Below, piece after piece: positions 60,951 to 64,000 of a DNA stretch of 64,000 bases. The DNA is taken from NCBI GenBank assembly GCA_027924025.1, contig AP026970.1, positions 1,882,501 through 1,946,500 of the forward strand. Reading direction: 5' to 3'. The notes under the pieces were generated by a model. That model saw only the letters and a program-made list of their open reading frames with translations, was not told the origin of the DNA and did not search any database. A program made the translations under genes and the position numbers. Position 1 is the first letter of the stretch; every line of letters begins with the position of its first letter. This stretch comes from Comamonadaceae bacterium OS-4. Its GTDB lineage: Bacteria; Pseudomonadota; Gammaproteobacteria; Burkholderiales; Burkholderiaceae_C.

Positions 60951-61946
60951 ATGAGTCCCCATTTTGACCGCCACGCCAACCCGCGTGCCTTGCTCACTCC
61001 GGCCACGCTGAAGGTGGTGGACAGTATTGCCCGGGCAGGGCACGTGCCGATGCATGCACTCTCAGCGACCCAAGCCAAAGCGGCTTATGCGTCAGCGGCC
61101 AATGTGCTGGAGTTGCCGGTCCAAAAGCTCGCGCGGGTCGAAGACTTTTCCATCCCGGCGCGCGATGGATATGCGATGCCTGCCCGCCACTACGCACCGG
61201 ATCACACGGCTTTGCCGGTGCTGCTGTATCTGCATGGAGGTGGCTTTACCGTGGGGAGCCTCGCCACCCACGACGGTCTTTGCCGGCGCTTGGCCCATCT
61301 GGCGGGTTGCGCCGTGGTCGCCCTCGACTACCGGTTGGCCCCGGAGTACAAATTTCCGACAGCGCATGAGGACAGCTGGGATGCCCTGCAATGGCTTGCC
61401 CACCATGGTGCCGAGCGCGGGTTGAATGGCCAGCGCATGGCCATTGGCGGGGACAGTGCCGGAGGCACTTTGTCCGCGGCGTGCGCCATTGAAGCGCGGG
61501 ACCATGCCTTGCCTCTGGCCTTGCAGTTGCTTTTTTATCCGGGTTGTGCCGGGCACCAAAACACGCCGTCACACCGCCGCTATGCTAAAGGCTTTGTTCT
61601 CGACGAGACCAATATCACTTACTTTTTCGATCACTACATCCGTACGGCCGCAGACCGGGATGACTGGCGCTTTGCCCCGCTGGACGGCGTGCGCCCGGAC
61701 GGACTGGAGGCCGATCTTGCCGGTACGGCGCCCGCATGGATAGGGCTTGCCGAATGCGACCCCTTGGTAGACGAGGGGGTGCAATATGCCGATCGCCTGC
61801 GCATGGCGGGTGTGCCGGTGGATCTGGAAATCTACCGGGGCGTTGTCCACGAGTTCATCAAAATGGGCCGCGCCATTCCGGAGGCTGCCCACGCGCATGC
61901 CGATGCCGCCCGCGCACTGCGCGCGGCACTCCACACCACTACCTGA
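60951..61946 (+). CDS. HSL-family alpha/beta hydrolase (esterase), 331 aa
   Basis: This is a hormone-sensitive-lipase type esterase. The oxyanion motif is LYLHGGGFTVGS and the nucleophile elbow is IGGDSAGGTLSAA. Asp in AECDPLVDEG and His in VVHEFIKMG complete the triad. DYRLAPEYKFP is a strong family marker. It is probably cytoplasmic, with no signal peptide. I chose ATG 60951 (MSPHFDRHANPRALL). The thioesterase-GNAT fusion follows after ten bases, so they are likely co-transcribed. Confidence 0.93.
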   Translation: MSPHFDRHANPRALLTPATLKVVDSIARAGHVPMHALSATQAKAAYASAANVLELPVQKLARVEDFSIPARDGYAMPARHYAPDHTALPVLLYLHGGGFTVGSLATHDGLCRRLAHLAGCAVVALDYRLAPEYKFPTAHEDSWDALQWLAHHGAERGLNGQRMAIGGDSAGGTLSAACAIEARDHALPLALQLLFYPGCAGHQNTPSHRRYAKGFVLDETNITYFFDHYIRTAADRDDWRFAPLDGVRPDGLEADLAGTAPAWIGLAECDPLVDEGVQYADRLRMAGVPVDLEIYRGVVHEFIKMGRAIPEAAHAHADAARALRAALHTTT

Positions 61947-61956
61947 GGCTGACATC

Positions 61957-62823
61957 ATGAGTTCTTCTCTCCAAGACTTCAGGTTCTTGCACCTGCTGCG
62001 GGTGCGATGGTCGGAGGTGGATATGCAAAAGATCGTATTCAACGCCCACTACTTGATGTACCTAGACACCGCCATGGGTGCCTATTGGCGTGAATTGGCG
62101 CTTCCCTATGCCGACACGATGGCGTCTTTGGAGGGTGATTTGTTCGTCAAAAAAGCCACCTTGGAGTACCACGCTCCGGCGCTGTATGACGAGTTGCTGC
62201 AAGTGGGGCTGCGGCTGGAGTCCATCGGCAATAGCTCACTGCGTTATGCGGGTGCGGTGTTTCACAACGGCGCGCTACTCGTCAGCGCTGAGCTGATTTA
62301 TGTGTTCGCAGATCCCGAAAGCCGCACATCACGCCAAGTGCCCACAGCGCTAAGAAAGGTTCTCTTGGATTTCGAAGCAGGCACGTCCATGATCGAGACG
62401 ATTACAGGGACTTGGCAGGCTCTGGGCGAAAGCATCGCGCCCTTGCGACATAACGTGTTTGTGAACGAACAAAAGATACCGCCCGCTCTGGTCTACGACG
62501 ACGCCGATAAATCGGCGATACACGCGGTCGTATTCAATGGTTTAGGGCGCGTGGTTTCCAGCGGACGGCTTCTGGTGCACGCACCCGGAACCGGCCGCAT
62601 CGGCCGCATGGCCACAGACTCGGCCTTGCGCGGCCAGGGTTTGGCGCGAGAAGTACTGCGCGCCTTGATGAACGCATCCAATCAGCGCGGGGATAGAGCC
62701 ATCGTGCTGCACGCCCAAACAAGCGCTTCCGGGTTCTATCGAAAAGAAGGGTTTGAGCCCGTAGGGCCAGAATTCGAAGAGGCGGGCATTGCCCACCAAG
62801 AGATGGAAATTCGCTGGCCCTGA
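61957..62823 (+). CDS. Fusion of YbgC-type thioesterase and GNAT acetyltransferase, 288 aa
   Basis: Two enzymes appear joined. Residues 1-140 are a hotdog 4-hydroxybenzoyl-CoA/YbgC-type thioesterase, with VRWSEVDMQKIVFNAHYLMYLD carrying the catalytic Asp. Residues 150-288 are a GNAT domain of the YjcF/ElaA type, with RHNVFVNEQKIPPALVYDD and the acetyl-CoA loop MATDSALRGQGLAREVL. Both domains look complete, so this is a fusion rather than a frameshift. The joint function is unknown; a thioesterase acting with an acyl-CoA-using transferase is plausible. It sits directly downstream of the esterase gene. Confidence 0.88.
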   Translation: MSSSLQDFRFLHLLRVRWSEVDMQKIVFNAHYLMYLDTAMGAYWRELALPYADTMASLEGDLFVKKATLEYHAPALYDELLQVGLRLESIGNSSLRYAGAVFHNGALLVSAELIYVFADPESRTSRQVPTALRKVLLDFEAGTSMIETITGTWQALGESIAPLRHNVFVNEQKIPPALVYDDADKSAIHAVVFNGLGRVVSSGRLLVHAPGTGRIGRMATDSALRGQGLAREVLRALMNASNQRGDRAIVLHAQTSASGFYRKEGFEPVGPEFEEAGIAHQEMEIRWP

Positions 62824-62844
62824 AGAGCGGTCGCCGGGCTTAAG

Positions 62845-63480
62845 TTAAAAGCCCAACGAGGCCAGCAAGTCATCCACATCATCTTGCTTGAGTGCGTTGT
62901 CCGCAGTTTGCGGCCCCTCGAGCACATGGTCGTCGACGGACACGGTGCCTTCAGTTGCAGCAGCCTTTGTGCTCACCACAGCCTCCGGGCTACTGTCGAT
63001 TAAGAGCTGGACCAATTGCATTTCGGTCCGGGTGATGATGTCGATCACCTTCTTGATCACCTGGCCCGACAGATCCTGGAAATCCTGGGCCATCATGATG
63101 TCACTCAAGACCTCGGCCTGCTTGGATGAAAACTGCGCCGTGGAGTGGGCAAACTTTCCGCAGGTCACTAAGAGGCCCTTGGCTTTCTCATCACTGTAGT
63201 CAGCGCTCTGCGCCAAGCGCGTGAGCGCAGCACCCAGTTCATCGCCGCGTTTCGCCAAATCATCACAGGCGGGCTTGGCTTCTTCGACCAGGTTCAACAC
63301 CTTGTTGGCCGCGTCTTCGGTCATCTTGCCCACATAGGCCAAACGATCACGGGCGTTCGGAATTTCTTCGACGATGTTGTGGAGTTGGTTCGCGCCCAAT
63401 ACCGAGAGTGCTTCGTGCATTTCACGGGTGATGGAACCCAATCGGGCAAAAGCTTCTTCTTTGCTAAGCGGTGTAGACAT
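62845..63480 (-). CDS. cheZ: Protein phosphatase CheZ, 211 aa
   Basis: CheZ removes phosphate from CheY and ends the motor-switching signal. The active-site helix is MMAQDFQDLSGQVIKKV, with the conserved Asp and Gln. The C-terminal CheY-binding helix is DDVDDLLASLGF after an acidic, flexible linker. A long helical hairpin is evident before them. I chose ATG 63480 (MSTPLSKEEAF). The gene is not beside cheY here; its neighbours are ygfZ and the thioesterase fusion. Confidence 0.93.
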   Translation of the reverse strand: MSTPLSKEEAFARLGSITREMHEALSVLGANQLHNIVEEIPNARDRLAYVGKMTEDAANKVLNLVEEAKPACDDLAKRGDELGAALTRLAQSADYSDEKAKGLLVTCGKFAHSTAQFSSKQAEVLSDIMMAQDFQDLSGQVIKKVIDIITRTEMQLVQLLIDSSPEAVVSTKAAATEGTVSVDDHVLEGPQTADNALKQDDVDDLLASLGF

Positions 63481-63521
63481 AAGCGGTCGTAGTCCTTCGG
63501 GCGCGGTGTCGTTCAATGCTT

Positions 63522-63549
63522 ATTATGGGCTGCCTTGCGGCACATGCAA
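63522..63549 (-). promoter_or_regulatory. Possible sigma70 promoter of cheZ
   Basis: On the minus strand TTGCAT (63544-63549) and CATAAT (63522-63527) are separated by 16 bases, about 41 bases upstream of the cheZ start. The gap to ygfZ (104 bases) otherwise holds nothing recognisable, and no terminator was seen. Confidence 0.4.
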
Positions 63550-63584
63550 CCCGTCAACCCCGATAAACAGATGGTAAACAGGCC

Positions 63585-64000
63585 TCAAATGTCTTCCAAC
63601 AACGGGTAAGGCAACGGTTGGAGTGTGAGCCTCCCCCCGACAACTGCCAGTTCGGCGTCTTGGTGAGATGTCTGTAACACTACCAAGGCGTCATAACCCC
63701 CGGTAGGGCAAGCTGCAGCTTGTACGACTTGGCCAACGACGTTGTCGGTGTCCTCAGCGACGCAGACGTCTTGGCCTGGCGACAGTTCGGCAGTGGTGTG
63801 TGCGAGGTAAGTGCGTCGCTTTAATGTGCCTCGAAATTGACTGCGAGCTACCACCTCTTGGCCCGGGTAGCAGCCCTTTTTGAAGTTGACCCCGCCCACA
63901 GACTCGTAGTTCAACATTTGCGGCACAAATGCCTCATAAACCGGCTGTGTCACGGTGGCGATGCCGCTGATGACATCCCCCCATTGCCACGTCTGCACAC
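63585..64000 (-). CDS. ygfZ: Folate-binding protein YgfZ, C-terminal part (5' end outside window)
   Basis: YgfZ is a GcvT-like folate-binding protein needed for activity of some iron-sulfur enzymes. The diagnostic motif KGCYPGQEVVAR with its conserved cysteine is present, preceded by NYESVGGVNF. The C-terminal beta domain ends LTLQPLPYPLLEDI. The frame is open to the window edge, so the N-terminal folate-binding half is missing. Confidence 0.93.
   Translation of the reverse strand, partial: VQTWQWGDVISGIATVTQPVYEAFVPQMLNYESVGGVNFKKGCYPGQEVVARSQFRGTLKRRTYLAHTTAELSPGQDVCVAEDTDNVVGQVVQAAACPTGGYDALVVLQTSHQDAELAVVGGRLTLQPLPYPLLEDI

Overview
This window reads as ordinary chromosome from a GC-rich betaproteobacterium of the order Burkholderiales, most likely a Comamonadaceae member of the Rhodoferax/Curvibacter type. 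That placement is an inference from gene order (smc-zipA-ligA, map-glnD), protein style and a short interspersed repeat; no rRNA is present to fix it. Coding density is very high, no gap exceeds about 180 bases, and I see no tRNA, rRNA, CRISPR array, insertion sequence or prophage.

Layout. 1-6700 (+): the end of smc, a ZipA-like division gene, ligA and def, tightly packed. 6731-10399 (-): map, glnD and a small unknown gene. 10558-14604 (+): purL. 14741-21390 (+): the most unusual block, a CheB-CheR-PAS-GGDEF-EAL hybrid, a bacteriophytochrome that is only a PAS-GAF-PHY sensor, and a biliverdin-forming heme oxygenase. 21455-26369: a nitroreductase, a small membrane protein, a U32-family protein (-), an MFS transporter and a membrane acyltransferase-like protein. 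26478-30105 (-): a five-gene run selO-msrB-yciB-bolA-ppiC ending in a clear terminator. 30226-43086 (+): fatty-acid catabolism (acyl-CoA ligase, FadJ-like, thiolase, acyl-CoA dehydrogenase, SDR, thioesterase), then aidB, a GST-like protein, an ElaA-like acetyltransferase and another SDR. 43159-46139 (+): a periplasmic cupredoxin-like protein translationally coupled to a membrane GGDEF-EAL protein. 46130-49550: a histone-deacetylase-like protein, an unknown 53-residue basic protein, a methyltransferase and a solute-binding protein. 49631-56851: tex, a chemoreceptor (-), an HDOD protein, a patatin and an esterase. 56848-64000: another GGDEF-EAL protein, an iron alcohol dehydrogenase, an HSL-type esterase, a thioesterase-GNAT fusion, a lone cheZ and the end of ygfZ.

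Themes. Signalling is rich: three proteins carry both GGDEF and EAL domains, and there is an HDOD protein, a chemoreceptor, CheZ and a hybrid CheB/CheR. The phytochrome has no output domain and its neighbour has many, so the two plausibly form one light-to-cyclic-di-GMP/methylation pathway with the heme oxygenase supplying chromophore.

A second discovery-type signal is a family of twelve short repeats. Each has a core of exactly 27 bases (TGCGC at one end, usually TAGC at the other). Eleven of the twelve lie in frame inside otherwise conserved genes (ligA, purL twice, selO, fadJ, aidB, tex twice and others), in both orientations.
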